From positions 1 to 16,610 of the forward strand of contig CALAQQ010000201.1 of the NCBI GenBank assembly GCA_937888485.1: a stretch of DNA of 16,610 nucleotides, given 5' to 3'. This document shows, piece after piece, positions 6,402-13,612 of this stretch; the first letter of the stretch is position 1; each line of letters begins with the position of its first letter. The translations under genes and the position numbers were made by a program. Source of the stretch: an uncultured Clostridia bacterium. GTDB taxonomy: Bacteria; Bacillota; Clostridia; Oscillospirales; Acutalibacteraceae. The notes beneath the pieces are model-generated. The model did no database searches. It was not told the DNA's origin and saw only the letters and a program-made list of their open reading frames with translations.

Positions 6402-7381
6402 TGGTTGACGGTAAAAAGCTCGTTGTCAGTGCGTCGCCTCATCTTCGCACAAAAGACACAACTCAGCGTATCATGCTTGATGTTGTAATTTCACTTATCC
6501 CCGCCCTTATTGCGGCAGTAGTGCTTTTCGGACCCCGTGTTCTTGCAGTAACCGCAACATCGGTTATTACTGCCGTTCTTTCGGAATTCGTTGCAAGAAA
6601 GGTTATGAAACGTCATAACACAATCCAGGATTTAAGTGCCGTTGTAACAGGCCTTATCCTTGCATTCAATCTTCCCGTAAGCATTCCTCTCTGGATGGCG
6701 GCAATCGGAAGCTTCTTTGCAATTGTTGTTGTAAAGCAGATGTTCGGCGGTATCGGTCAGAACTTTGCAAATCCCGCAATCGTTGCAAGAATCATTCTTC
6801 TTCTCTCCTTCGGTCAGGCAATGGGCAACTGGACTGCTCCGCTTTCATGGAAAACAGATGCAGTTTCAACAGCAACTCCCCTTGCAGTCATCGGCGGTGA
6901 AACAAACGAAGCACTTCCCTCACTTCTTGACATGTTCCTCGGTATCAGAGGCGGCTGTCTCGGCGAAACCTGCTCAATCGCTCTTATCATCGGCGGTATC
7001 TACCTCATGGCAAGAAAAGTTATTTCCTATAAAATTCCCGTTGCATTTATCGGCACGGTTGCAGTCATCATGCTTATTGCAGGCAAGTTCGATTTTGAAT
7101 TTGTTGCTTATGAGCTCATGGGCGGCGGACTTCTCCTCGGTGCATTCTTCATGGCAACTGACTATTCAACAAGCCCCATCAAATCGAATGCAAAAATCGT
7201 TTTCGGCGTAGGCTGCGGTCTTCTGACCTGTGTTATCAGACTCTTTGCATCTCTCCCCGAAGGCGTATCCTTTGCGATTCTTATCATGAACCTTCTTGTT
7301 CCCCATATCGAAACAATCATGGCTCCCAAGCCTTTCGGTACGGTTAAAGAGAAAAAATCGAAGGAGGGTGAAGCAAAATGA
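6401..7381 (+). CDS. rnfD: Rnf complex subunit RnfD (covalent-FMN membrane subunit)
   Basis: This 326-residue integral membrane protein of the NqrB/RnfD family has nine or so predicted transmembrane helices and takes part in ion translocation coupled to electron flow. The FMN attachment motif appears as STATP (156-160), with Thr159 the likely phosphoester-linked residue; the usual form is SGAT, so a Thr replaces the Gly here. Other family segments are QDLSAVVTGLILAFNLP (76-92), GGIGQNFANPA (116-126) and ATDYSTSP near the C-terminus. Translation is coupled to rnfC by a one-base overlap and to rnfG by ATGA. ApbE encoded upstream is the expected enzyme for its flavinylation. Confidence 0.95.
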   Translation: MVDGKKLVVSASPHLRTKDTTQRIMLDVVISLIPALIAAVVLFGPRVLAVTATSVITAVLSEFVARKVMKRHNTIQDLSAVVTGLILAFNLPVSIPLWMAAIGSFFAIVVVKQMFGGIGQNFANPAIVARIILLLSFGQAMGNWTAPLSWKTDAVSTATPLAVIGGETNEALPSLLDMFLGIRGGCLGETCSIALIIGGIYLMARKVISYKIPVAFIGTVAVIMLIAGKFDFEFVAYELMGGGLLLGAFFMATDYSTSPIKSNAKIVFGVGCGLLTCVIRLFASLPEGVSFAILIMNLLVPHIETIMAPKPFGTVKEKKSKEGEAK

Positions 7382-7932
7382 AAAATCTGAAGGACTATCT
7401 TGTTCCGACAGTTACCCTCTTTGTTATCTGCCTTGTTGCAACCGTTCTTCTCGGTTTCACAAATCAGGTAACCGCTCCGATTATCGAACAGCTTGCAATC
7501 GAAACCGAAATCAAATCAAGACAAACCGTTTTCGCCGATGCAACATCTTTCGGCGAAGCGGAAATTCTTGAAGACGGCACAAGCATTGTTGCGGCACTCG
7601 ATGAAAACGGCGCAACCATCGGTTATGTTGTTGTTAACACAGCCAAGGGCTACGGCGGAGATATCTCCGTTATGACAGGTGTTGATGCCGATGGCAAAGT
7701 AACAGGTGTTAATATTCTTTCACACAGCGAAACAGCAGGTCTCGGTGCAAAGGCAGCCGAAATATCATTCCGTGATAAATTTGTCGGTCTTGTTAACGGT
7801 ATCACCGTTTCAAAGGACAAAGCAGGCGAAAATTCAATCGACGCCATCACAGGCGCAACAATAACCTCAAGAGCGGTTGTTAATGCAGTCAACGCCGCAA
7901 TTGAAGCAGCAGGAGGTGAGAACATTGGCTGA
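7378..7932 (+). CDS. rnfG: Rnf complex subunit RnfG (covalent-FMN, extracytoplasmic)
   Basis: This 184-residue subunit has a single N-terminal transmembrane helix (about 8-26) and an FMN-binding domain on the outer face. GYGGDISVMTG (91-101), SETAGLGAK (117-125) and DAITGATITS (155-164) are diagnostic; Thr161 in TGAT is the expected FMN-phosphoester residue installed by ApbE. The start ATG overlaps the rnfD stop by four bases. The 3' end contains the strong AGGAGGTGAG ribosome binding site for rnfE and overlaps it by eight bases, typical of a tightly coupled operon. Confidence 0.96.
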   Translation: MKNLKDYLVPTVTLFVICLVATVLLGFTNQVTAPIIEQLAIETEIKSRQTVFADATSFGEAEILEDGTSIVAALDENGATIGYVVVNTAKGYGGDISVMTGVDADGKVTGVNILSHSETAGLGAKAAEISFRDKFVGLVNGITVSKDKAGENSIDAITGATITSRAVVNAVNAAIEAAGGENIG

Positions 7933-8701
7933 AAAGAAATCACTCGGTAAGGAATTTACCAAAGGTCTTATAGCAGAAAACCCCGTTTTCCGTCTTGTTC
8001 TCGGCACCTGTCCCACACTTGCTGTTACAACAAGCGTTGTTAATGCGCTCGGTATGGGCATTTCTGCGATGATAGTTCTTGTTTGTTCAAACATTGTTAT
8101 CTCACTTCTTCGTAAGGTCATTCCCTCGAAAGTGCGTATTCCCGCTTACATAGTTGTTATCGCATCATTCGTTACAATAGTTCAGATGATAGTGAAAGCA
8201 TTTGTTCCCGCACTTGATGCGGCTCTCGGTGTTTTCCTTCCTCTTATCGTTGTTAACTGCATCATTCTCGGTAGAGCTGAGGCTTTTGCAGGTAAAAATT
8301 CCGTTGTTGCTTCAGCGGTTGACGGTCTCGGCATGGGCGTAGGATTCACCGTTGCTCTCTGCCTCATGGCATCAGTCAGAGAAATTCTCGGTGCAGGAAC
8401 ATTCCTCGCAGGTGCACAGAATCTTCTCGTTCTCTTCGGCGACAACGTTCTCGGCGGCTTCAACGGCTTCACTCTTCCCTGGACAGAGTATCTCAGCCCC
8501 ATGACCGTATTCATTCTCGCCCCCGGCGGCTTCCTCACATTCGGACTTCTTATGGCTTGCGCAAACAAGCTTGCCGAAAAGAAAGGCAAACCCAAGGCAG
8601 GTCTCGGTGGCTGTCAGGCTTGCCCCATGGCTAAAAACTGTGCACTTCTTGCAGAAGGTAAAGAGTGCAAAGAAGAAAAAAAGGAGGTTGAAACAGCATG
8701 A
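7925..8701 (+). CDS. rnfE: Rnf complex subunit RnfE with cysteine-containing C-terminal tail
   Basis: This 258-residue membrane protein (six helices) pairs with RnfA to carry electrons across the membrane through an intramembrane iron-sulfur centre. Conserved cysteines are C29 in GTCPTLA and C112 in VNCIILGRAEAF. The start is TTG 7925: AGGAGGTGAG (7911-7920) lies 4 nt before it, family homology begins there, and no in-frame ATG has a comparable RBS; it overlaps rnfG by eight bases. After the last helix a hydrophilic tail carries C230, C233, C239 and C248 (CxxC-x5-C-x8-C) and ends in charged residues. Four tail cysteines are not part of the core fold as I know it and might bind metal or another cluster. 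The stop overlaps rnfA by four bases. Confidence 0.95.
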   Translation: MAEKKSLGKEFTKGLIAENPVFRLVLGTCPTLAVTTSVVNALGMGISAMIVLVCSNIVISLLRKVIPSKVRIPAYIVVIASFVTIVQMIVKAFVPALDAALGVFLPLIVVNCIILGRAEAFAGKNSVVASAVDGLGMGVGFTVALCLMASVREILGAGTFLAGAQNLLVLFGDNVLGGFNGFTLPWTEYLSPMTVFILAPGGFLTFGLLMACANKLAEKKGKPKAGLGGCQACPMAKNCALLAEGKECKEEKKEVETA

Positions 8702-9288
8702 AAATAGCTTTATCAATTCTCCTCACCGCAATTCTCACCGAAAACTTCGTTCTCTGCAAGTTCCTCGGCATCTGCCCCTTCCTCGGCGTTTCCAAGAAGC
8801 TCAACACAGCAGTCGGTATGTCGGGTGCGGTTATCTTCGTTATGGCTCTTGCAACTGCCGTAACCTTCCCCATCAACAAGTATCTCCTTGTTGCAAACGG
8901 ACTCGGTTATCTCCAGACAATCGTTTTCATTCTCGTTATTGCGGCGCTTGTTCAGCTTGTTGAACTTATTCTCAAGAAGTTCATGCCGCCTCTCTACGAA
9001 GCACTCGGAATTTATCTTCCTCTTATCACAACAAACTGCGCTGTTCTCGGCGTTGTTCTTCTCAACATCACCAAGGAATATAACTTTGCACAGTCAATGA
9101 TCAACAGCGTTGGCGCCGGCATCGGTTTCATGCTTGCAATGGTTATTTTCTCAGGCGTAAGAAGCAGACTTGAAGGCGCTGATATCCCCAAATTCCTTCA
9201 GGGTCTTCCCGTTGTTCTTATTGCCGCATCAATAGTTTCACTTTCCTTCATGGGCTTTACGGGCCTTGTTGACGGAATATTCGGTTAA
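8698..9288 (+). CDS. rnfA: Rnf complex subunit RnfA
   Basis: This 196-residue integral membrane protein with six helices is homologous to RnfE and arranged in inverted topology to it. The motif CKFLGICPFLG gives C26 (with C20 nearby), and TTNCAVLG gives C114; these correspond to the cysteines that hold the intramembrane [2Fe-2S] cluster at the RnfA/RnfE interface. Charged segments such as LTENFVL near the N-terminus and GVRSRLEG near the C-terminus are typical. ATG 8698 overlaps the rnfE stop; GGAGG lies inside the rnfE 3' end (AAAAAGGAGGTTGAAACAGC). rnfB follows after 12 nt. Confidence 0.96.
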   Translation: MKIALSILLTAILTENFVLCKFLGICPFLGVSKKLNTAVGMSGAVIFVMALATAVTFPINKYLLVANGLGYLQTIVFILVIAALVQLVELILKKFMPPLYEALGIYLPLITTNCAVLGVVLLNITKEYNFAQSMINSVGAGIGFMLAMVIFSGVRSRLEGADIPKFLQGLPVVLIAASIVSLSFMGFTGLVDGIFG

Positions 9289-9300
9289 GGAGGTAACGGA

Positions 9301-10107
9301 ATGAATCCTATTTTATTGGCAGTTATCATCGTTGCCGCCATCGGACTTATAGCAGGTCTCGGTCTTTCAATCGCATCAAAGGTTTTTGCTGTTCCCGTTG
9401 ACGAAAAAGCGGAGCAGATAAGAGAATGTCTCCCCGGTGCAAACTGCGGCGCTTGCGGTTTCTCGGGTTGTGACGGTTATGCGGCTGCTCTTTCAAAAGG
9501 AGAAACAACAGACACCGCTCTGTGTGCACCCGGCGGAAACGATACCGCAAAAGCCATCGGTGAAATCACAGGTCTTGCCGCAGGCGAGGTTAAGCCAACA
9601 GCGGCGGTTGTTCTCTGTCAGGGTCACAATGTCAACGCTTCAACAAAGCTTGAATATCAGGGCGTTCAGAGCTGCAGAATGGCTTCGCAGATTTTCGGCG
9701 GTCCCAAGGACTGCATTTACGGCTGCATCGGCTTCGGTGACTGCATTGAAGTTTGTCAGTATGATGCAATCAGTTTGTGCGACGGCATCGCAAGAATCAA
9801 CCCCGTTCTCTGCAAGGCTTGCAAAATGTGCGTAAAGACCTGCCCGAAGGGACTTATCGAAATGATGCCCCTCGAAGAAATCAAAGCGGCTGTTCTTTGC
9901 AAAAACCATGACAAGGGCGCTCTCACCCGTAAGGAATGCACTGCAGGCTGCATCGGCTGCATGAAATGCGTAAAAGAATGCGAAGCAGGTGCGGTAACAA
10001 TCGACCGTTTCTGTGCAAAGGTTGACTACGATAAGTGCACAGGCTGCGGCAAATGCCACGAGGTTTGCCCTGTCGGCGCAATCGACCTTGTTCAGCTTAT
10101 AAAATAA
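9301..10107 (+). CDS. rnfB: Rnf complex subunit RnfB (ferredoxin-side iron-sulfur subunit)
   Basis: This 268-residue subunit accepts electrons from reduced ferredoxin and carries a chain of iron-sulfur clusters. An N-terminal transmembrane helix (about 4-25) anchors it. The membrane-near cluster motif is C43/C49/C52/C57. Ferredoxin-like modules follow: C138/C142/C148/C152, C171/C174/C177/C181, C213/C217/C220/C223/C227 and C246/C249/C252/C256, with Pro after the last Cys in two of them. ATG 9301 follows AAGGAGGTAACGGA. As the last gene of rnfCDGEAB it is followed by an intrinsic terminator at 10133. The multi-cluster architecture matches acetogen/clostridial RnfB rather than the shorter proteobacterial form. 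Confidence 0.96.
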   Translation: MNPILLAVIIVAAIGLIAGLGLSIASKVFAVPVDEKAEQIRECLPGANCGACGFSGCDGYAAALSKGETTDTALCAPGGNDTAKAIGEITGLAAGEVKPTAAVVLCQGHNVNASTKLEYQGVQSCRMASQIFGGPKDCIYGCIGFGDCIEVCQYDAISLCDGIARINPVLCKACKMCVKTCPKGLIEMMPLEEIKAAVLCKNHDKGALTRKECTAGCIGCMKCVKECEAGAVTIDRFCAKVDYDKCTGCGKCHEVCPVGAIDLVQLIK

Positions 10108-10132
10108 AACAGTTAAATTTGACAAAGTCAAA

Positions 10133-10162
10133 GGACAGCTTCAAATCGAAGCTGTCCTTTTT
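10133..10162 (+). terminator. Intrinsic terminator of the rnf operon
   Basis: GGACAGCTTC / GAAGCTGTCC form a perfect 10-bp stem (10133-10157) with loop AAATC, followed by five T. It lies 25 nt after the rnfB stop. The convergent gene ending at 10189 faces the same hairpin; on the minus strand a short T3 follows, so it may serve both directions. Confidence 0.88.
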
Positions 10163-10188
10163 CTTGCAATATTTATGAAAGATAATTG

Positions 10189-10461
10189 TTATGCAACCTG
10201 ATGCGCACTGCCTGAACCGTTAATAAGCGTGAAAACGGGTTCTTCTTCACAGAACTCCTCAACTGCTCTTGACTGAACTCTCGCACGCATTGCAGCCTTT
10301 TCTCTCTGCTTACGGATTCTGCGGTTGCGAAGATGAATCTTTATTGCCCTTGCAAGTTTAACCTCAAATGCAATAACCTTCTTTTCGTTTATAAAACCAA
10401 CTATAAGCAGAATTACTGCTGCAAATTCCAATGCTGTTCTGATGATATCTGCAAATGTCAT
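10189..10461 (-). CDS. SOS-regulated small membrane protein, unknown function
   Basis: The 90-residue protein has a single N-terminal transmembrane helix (about 7-24). A long, strongly basic, probably helical region follows (27-66), then an acidic patch (FCEEEP) and a hydrophobic C-terminus ending QVA. The positive-inside rule places the basic C-terminal part in the cytoplasm. I do not recognise the family. ATG 10461 has GGGAGG (10469-10474) 7 nt upstream. Its promoter is perfect sigma-A consensus with a LexA box in the spacer, so expression should follow DNA damage. Small, damage-induced single-helix proteins elsewhere inhibit division (YneA, SidA) or depolarise the membrane (TisB). This one has no LysM domain, and its predicted orientation differs from YneA. 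Function is therefore inferred only from regulation and topology. Confidence 0.8.
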   Translation of the reverse strand: MTFADIIRTALEFAAVILLIVGFINEKKVIAFEVKLARAIKIHLRNRRIRKQREKAAMRARVQSRAVEEFCEEEPVFTLINGSGSAHQVA

Positions 10462-10488
10462 TTTAAATCCTCCCTTGCGAACAAATCA

Positions 10489-10502
10489 TAAACATTTGTT
10501 CT
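10489..10502 (-). promoter_or_regulatory. LexA (SOS) box 2
   Basis: On the minus strand AGAACAAATGTTTA matches the LexA consensus at 12 of 14 positions and lies just after the predicted transcription start. It sits within a larger perfect dyad, GAACAAAT / ATTTGTTC (10479-10501), whose left arm adds a further CGAAC half-site at 10478-10482. Confidence 0.65.
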
Positions 10503-10511
10503 GTGATTGTT

Positions 10512-10540
10512 ATTATAGCAGACGAACATTCGTTTGTCAA
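10512..10540 (-). promoter_or_regulatory. Perfect-consensus promoter P1 of the SOS-type small membrane protein
   Basis: On the minus strand, TTGACA (10540-10535), a 17-bp spacer and TATAAT (10517-10512) match the sigma-A consensus at 12 of 12 positions. Transcription should begin near 10505, about 45 nt before the ATG. The spacer contains LexA box 1 and the start region contains box 2, as expected for a strong promoter kept silent by a repressor. Confidence 0.85.
10523..10536 (-). promoter_or_regulatory. LexA (SOS) box 1
   Basis: CGAACATTCGTTTG matches the Gram-positive LexA consensus CGAACRNRYGTTYG at 13 of 14 positions. It covers the spacer and the last two bases of the -35 box, so bound LexA would block RNA polymerase. 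Confidence 0.82.
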
Positions 10541-10794
10541 TGCAAATGTTCGATTATTCGTGATTTTTTATTTACATCCTTATTATACCACAATATATGC
10601 TGCCTGTCAAATGTTTATGCCACAACAAGTAGTGTGCTACGTAGAATTTTTATTTGCAAAAATCAAATATTTTCAACAAAAATCACAAAAAATCTTCTGT
10701 TTTTTACCGAACATCCTTTTGTTCGTCTGTTTCATTGTCTACATTATAGCAAGGGATGTGTCCCATAAAAAGGACTTTGGAATTTTTTTCAGAA
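10541..10794. other. AT-rich intergenic stretch without a supported gene
   Basis: This gene-free stretch is part of 10462-10829. Besides P2 it holds a dyad CGAAC-8 nt-GTTCG (10708-10725), whose spacing is wrong for a standard LexA box. It also holds a minus-strand extended -10 (TGCTATAAT, 10751-10743) with only a weak -35. Frames open across it on the plus strand lack an RBS and have biased composition. A small RNA from P2 or from the extended -10 is possible but not shown. Confidence 0.4.
10582..10610 (-). promoter_or_regulatory. Second perfect-consensus promoter P2, 70 bp upstream of P1
   Basis: On the minus strand TTGACA (10610-10605), a 17-bp spacer and TATAAT (10587-10582) are again a 12/12 consensus match, exactly 70 bp upstream of P1. 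No LexA box overlaps it and no open frame with an RBS lies between it and P1. It would give a longer leader for the same small gene, running through the LexA sites. Confidence 0.65.
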
Positions 10795-10823
10795 AAAGAG
10801 CTGTCCCGTAAAGACAGCTCTTT
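10795..10823 (-). terminator. Intrinsic terminator of the metallophosphoesterase gene
   Basis: AAAGAGCTGTC / GACAGCTCTTT form an 11-bp perfect stem with a 7-nt loop, 6 nt after the stop of the minus-strand gene. On the minus strand the stem ends in TTTTT. On the plus strand it is followed by TTTGTTTT, so it could act in both directions. Confidence 0.82.
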
Positions 10824-10829
10824 GTTTTA

Positions 10830-12269
10830 TTAAAAATGTCCGCCTCTGATTGCAACGGTAATCTTATCGCCCTCAAGATATACCCAGCCGAGAACTTCTA
10901 CAACCTTGTAGAGAAGGCGGTGGAACTTCTTGAGCAATCCGTCATCGTTATGGTCATCCTTAGTCTTTTCGATTGTGAGCGAATCGAGAAGCTCGCTGTT
11001 ATCCCCTCTCATGGTTTTGATTTCCATTGTGTCGCCCTTGAATTCGAGGGTTGTGTATGTTGTAACATCGTTCTTGCCGAAGCTGTATGCAACGTAGGGA
11101 AGATTGAGAAACTCATATTCCTCAAAGCTCTCATGGTCGCAAAAAGCGTTTGTGTTGAGATAAACCGTGCCGAGAGGGTTTTTATAGGTTTCTCCGCTCT
11201 TTGCAGCACCGATTGTCATGCTTTCATACATAAAGTTTGAACGACCCTGAATATGGCTGTGACCCGTAAGAACAAGGTCAACATCAAATGTATCAAAAAT
11301 CGGGGTAAATACAGCATTGAGAAGAATCTGGGTTTCACCGCTGAATGCACAGAAAGCAGGGCCGAACAACGCCTGATGCATAACGCCTATTCTCCACTTT
11401 GCATCGGGATTCTTTTCAACAGCTTCCTTTGCCATTGCCATATGGTCTGCTGCAGATGCGGAACAAGCATCAAAAACAAGATAAAGAACGTCGCCGTAGC
11501 GGAACCAGAAATCTCTGTCAAGACCTTCGAAATACTTACCGTAATATTCGTTGGGCATATTGGTGAAATAGTTATATGCCATGCCCTTCTTATCGTGGTT
11601 GCCGATTGCAAGAGCCATGGGGAGACTTCTAACGCCTGCGGGCATGAGAAGAGTCTGCCATTCATCGGCTGTTTTGCCCGTTGAAGTGTTGTCACCGGGT
11701 GAAACTAGATAGCTGACATCAGGGTTATCCTGAAGAGCCTTTGCAAGAACATTGTTCCAGTTATAGCCTACATCAGACTGAACACTTGATTCTTCCGACT
11801 GACCGCCAATCTGAATATCGCCAACAATAAGCGCCTTATGGTCGGTGAACGACTTGGTTTCATATTTATAAGCCTTGCTCCAGCCGTTATCGGAATACCA
11901 CTTATAATAATAAATTGTGTTTTCCTCAAGACCGTCAACGGTTACACGGCAGATAACCTGCTCATCATTTTCAGCTTCGGTTGTTACGCCTGTATATTCG
12001 GTGTAATCGTTCACGCTTTTGTTTTTTGCAAGACGTACTTTCGGCTGTGCCTTATCCTTATCTGCGTGCCATACAAGGCTGACGGATTTTTCATCCGCAC
12101 CCACGCAGAGCATGGGGAGAGTATTTTCATCGCAGTAGTCCTCATAGAGCTCATCCCATTCATCTCTTGAGAGTATAGGTGCATCAAACGCCGCATTTGC
12201 CATTATCGGAATCTGAACAAGCATGATAACTGCCATGATGAGGGAGATTAATTTTAATGTTTTTTTCAT
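10830..12269 (-). CDS. Secreted metallophosphoesterase with N-terminal purple-acid-phosphatase-like Fn3 domain
   Basis: This 479-residue protein has a signal peptide (basic MKKTLK, hydrophobic 8-22, cleavage likely after A24-N25-A26). A beta-sandwich domain (about 50-142) has the pattern of purple acid phosphatase N-domains (SLVWHAD, GLEENTIYYYKW). The calcineurin-like metallophosphoesterase domain has all key motifs: GDIQ with Asp151, GD at 192-193, GNHD (223-226), His298 in VMHQ, and GHSH (336-339). It should hydrolyse phosphomonoesters or diesters outside the cell or at the wall; substrate unknown. The C-terminal 80 residues have no recognised motif. ATG 12269 has AAAGGAGG (12278-12285). 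It has its own promoter and terminator, so it is monocistronic. Confidence 0.9.
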   Translation of the reverse strand: MKKTLKLISLIMAVIMLVQIPIMANAAFDAPILSRDEWDELYEDYCDENTLPMLCVGADEKSVSLVWHADKDKAQPKVRLAKNKSVNDYTEYTGVTTEAENDEQVICRVTVDGLEENTIYYYKWYSDNGWSKAYKYETKSFTDHKALIVGDIQIGGQSEESSVQSDVGYNWNNVLAKALQDNPDVSYLVSPGDNTSTGKTADEWQTLLMPAGVRSLPMALAIGNHDKKGMAYNYFTNMPNEYYGKYFEGLDRDFWFRYGDVLYLVFDACSASAADHMAMAKEAVEKNPDAKWRIGVMHQALFGPAFCAFSGETQILLNAVFTPIFDTFDVDLVLTGHSHIQGRSNFMYESMTIGAAKSGETYKNPLGTVYLNTNAFCDHESFEEYEFLNLPYVAYSFGKNDVTTYTTLEFKGDTMEIKTMRGDNSELLDSLTIEKTKDDHNDDGLLKKFHRLLYKVVEVLGWVYLEGDKITVAIRGGHF

Positions 12270-12291
12270 TTTTTATTCCTCCTTTGTTTTC

Positions 12292-12320
12292 ATTTTAGCA
12301 CAACGGAATCTTTTAGTAAA
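12292..12320 (-). promoter_or_regulatory. Promoter of the metallophosphoesterase gene
   Basis: On the minus strand TTTACT (12320-12315), a 17-bp spacer and TAAAAT (12297-12292) are placed 7 nt before the AAAGGAGG RBS. The start of transcription would be very near the RBS, giving a short leader. Confidence 0.5.
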
Positions 12321-12326
12321 GAAAAA

Positions 12327-13565
12327 TTATACATTTTCTGTTCTGAGAATTTTCATTGTTTCGGGATCAGAAAATATATAATATATATAATCATTATAAT
12401 TACATTCCGAAAGAATACAAAGCCTTTCCCTTCCATTTATCTTTTTGAAACAAAAAAAGCTTCGGATTACGGTAATATTTTCGGGCAATGCATCGCTTAA
12501 ATCGGGAACCGTTTCGGGTGCATAAACATCCTCTCTGTAACTTCCGATATACTCATAAGAATTGAAATAAACAGTTTCTCCGTTTGACCTGCAAATCTCA
12601 ATCTCAACGGGAGAGGTCATAAGCAAAACATCGTTTATTTGGGGATAAAACAAAAATGAGGCTGTGAATTCACCGCTTTCACGCCTCAACAAAACCATAT
12701 CTTTATATCCGTATTCAGCCAGAAATTCATGCGCTTTTTCTTCCGATTCACCTACGGTCATTTTCGCCGTTTTGCACGGCATGGGATTTATCAATTTGCA
12801 AAGCATACCCGATTTGCTGATATCCACGGCAATATCGCCGTGGCAAAAAGAATATGCGTTTTTATCGGTTTTGTTATCCCTCCATAATGCGGAGTTTATG
12901 CCCGTTACGCTGCTCGCAATTTTCTTTGCAGCTTCTTCGGATATATCTTCTTTTTTATCAAAAAAAGAACTGTTTTCGTTTGCCGATGCAGGCGCCGCCG
13001 CATTGAAAAGCTCTCTCTCGTTTCCGTTTGAATAGTCAACATAATCCTCAAAATACGGTTTTTCATTTCCGTTATAAATACTGCCGTATTCGGTTAAAGA
13101 ATAAGCACCGTTAAGCACAGCCGATGAAACATCATTGAGATGAAAATAGACCTCCTGTGCATATTCGGATAGATAGATTGCGATTTTTCTTTTTTCGCTC
13201 GTGCCCGAAAATTCCTGCGTAAAGGTGTTGACCGTGTTAATAAATTTTCCGATGTTTTTTATCTTTTTTGAGTCGAAGCCGTTAAGACATCCTTTTGCGC
13301 CCATAACTCTTGCCTCAACATAGGAAATGCTCTCCGAAACGGAACTGTCTGCCGAAACCGCAAGCAAACGCAGACCCGCACTGATATCGCGGAAATATTC
13401 GCACATCGACCCGAGATTTGTCATTCTGACTTTACCGAGTGTTTCTTCATATCCTGCCTTTGCTCTTTGGGAAAACATCCCCGACACCGCAAAAACCATG
13501 CATACCGCAACAAGATATGAAATTGTTCTAATGAAAATTCTTCTTTTTACAGTCAAAAAAATCAC
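12327..13565 (-). CDS. ypeB: YpeB-like germination protein with PepSY-type domains
   Basis: The 412-residue protein has an N-terminal transmembrane/signal segment (about 10-32), a helical middle region (about 38-160) and C-terminal PepSY-like repeats (around 205-300, with DISEEAAKKIASSV and later VGESEEKAHEFLAEYG). This order matches YpeB, which stabilises the spore cortex hydrolase SleB and is needed for germination. No sleB is in the window, and I assign the family from layout and sequence feel only. Start is uncertain: GTG 13565 has poor spacing to AAGG, while TTG 13556 has AGGGTGA 5 nt upstream and would remove three residues. It follows the PLP-enzyme gene by 47 nt with no convincing terminator, so it is probably cotranscribed with it. 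Confidence 0.62.
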   Translation of the reverse strand: MIFLTVKRRIFIRTISYLVAVCMVFAVSGMFSQRAKAGYEETLGKVRMTNLGSMCEYFRDISAGLRLLAVSADSSVSESISYVEARVMGAKGCLNGFDSKKIKNIGKFINTVNTFTQEFSGTSEKRKIAIYLSEYAQEVYFHLNDVSSAVLNGAYSLTEYGSIYNGNEKPYFEDYVDYSNGNERELFNAAAPASANENSSFFDKKEDISEEAAKKIASSVTGINSALWRDNKTDKNAYSFCHGDIAVDISKSGMLCKLINPMPCKTAKMTVGESEEKAHEFLAEYGYKDMVLLRRESGEFTASFLFYPQINDVLLMTSPVEIEICRSNGETVYFNSYEYIGSYREDVYAPETVPDLSDALPENITVIRSFFCFKKINGRERLCILSECNYNDYIYYIFSDPETMKILRTENV

Positions 13566-13612
13566 CCTGCCTTCACTTTTTAGTGTTTCAGAGTGATTTG
13601 TTATTATTCAAG

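Noticed and set aside
7877..7924. Longer RnfE start 16 codons upstream
   Set aside because: The extra residues lie inside rnfG and have no RBS, while TTG 7925 follows AGGAGGTGAG and matches the family's N-terminus.
10708..10725. A further LexA box (CGAAC ... GTTCG)
   Set aside because: The half-sites are perfect, but the spacing is 8 nt rather than 4, which the known Gram-positive LexA dimer would not fit. It is kept only as a note.
10503..10811. Plus-strand open frames (102 and 108 codons) across the intergenic region before the metallophosphoesterase
   Set aside because: There is no RBS, the two frames overlap each other, and they run through the minus-strand promoters, LexA boxes and terminator. 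The composition is what AT-rich non-coding DNA gives.
13572..13605. Terminator between the PLP enzyme and the ypeB-like gene
   Set aside because: Only short imperfect arms (ACTTTTTAGT and nearby CACT/AGTG) are visible with no T-run in the minus direction, so the genes are treated as one transcript.
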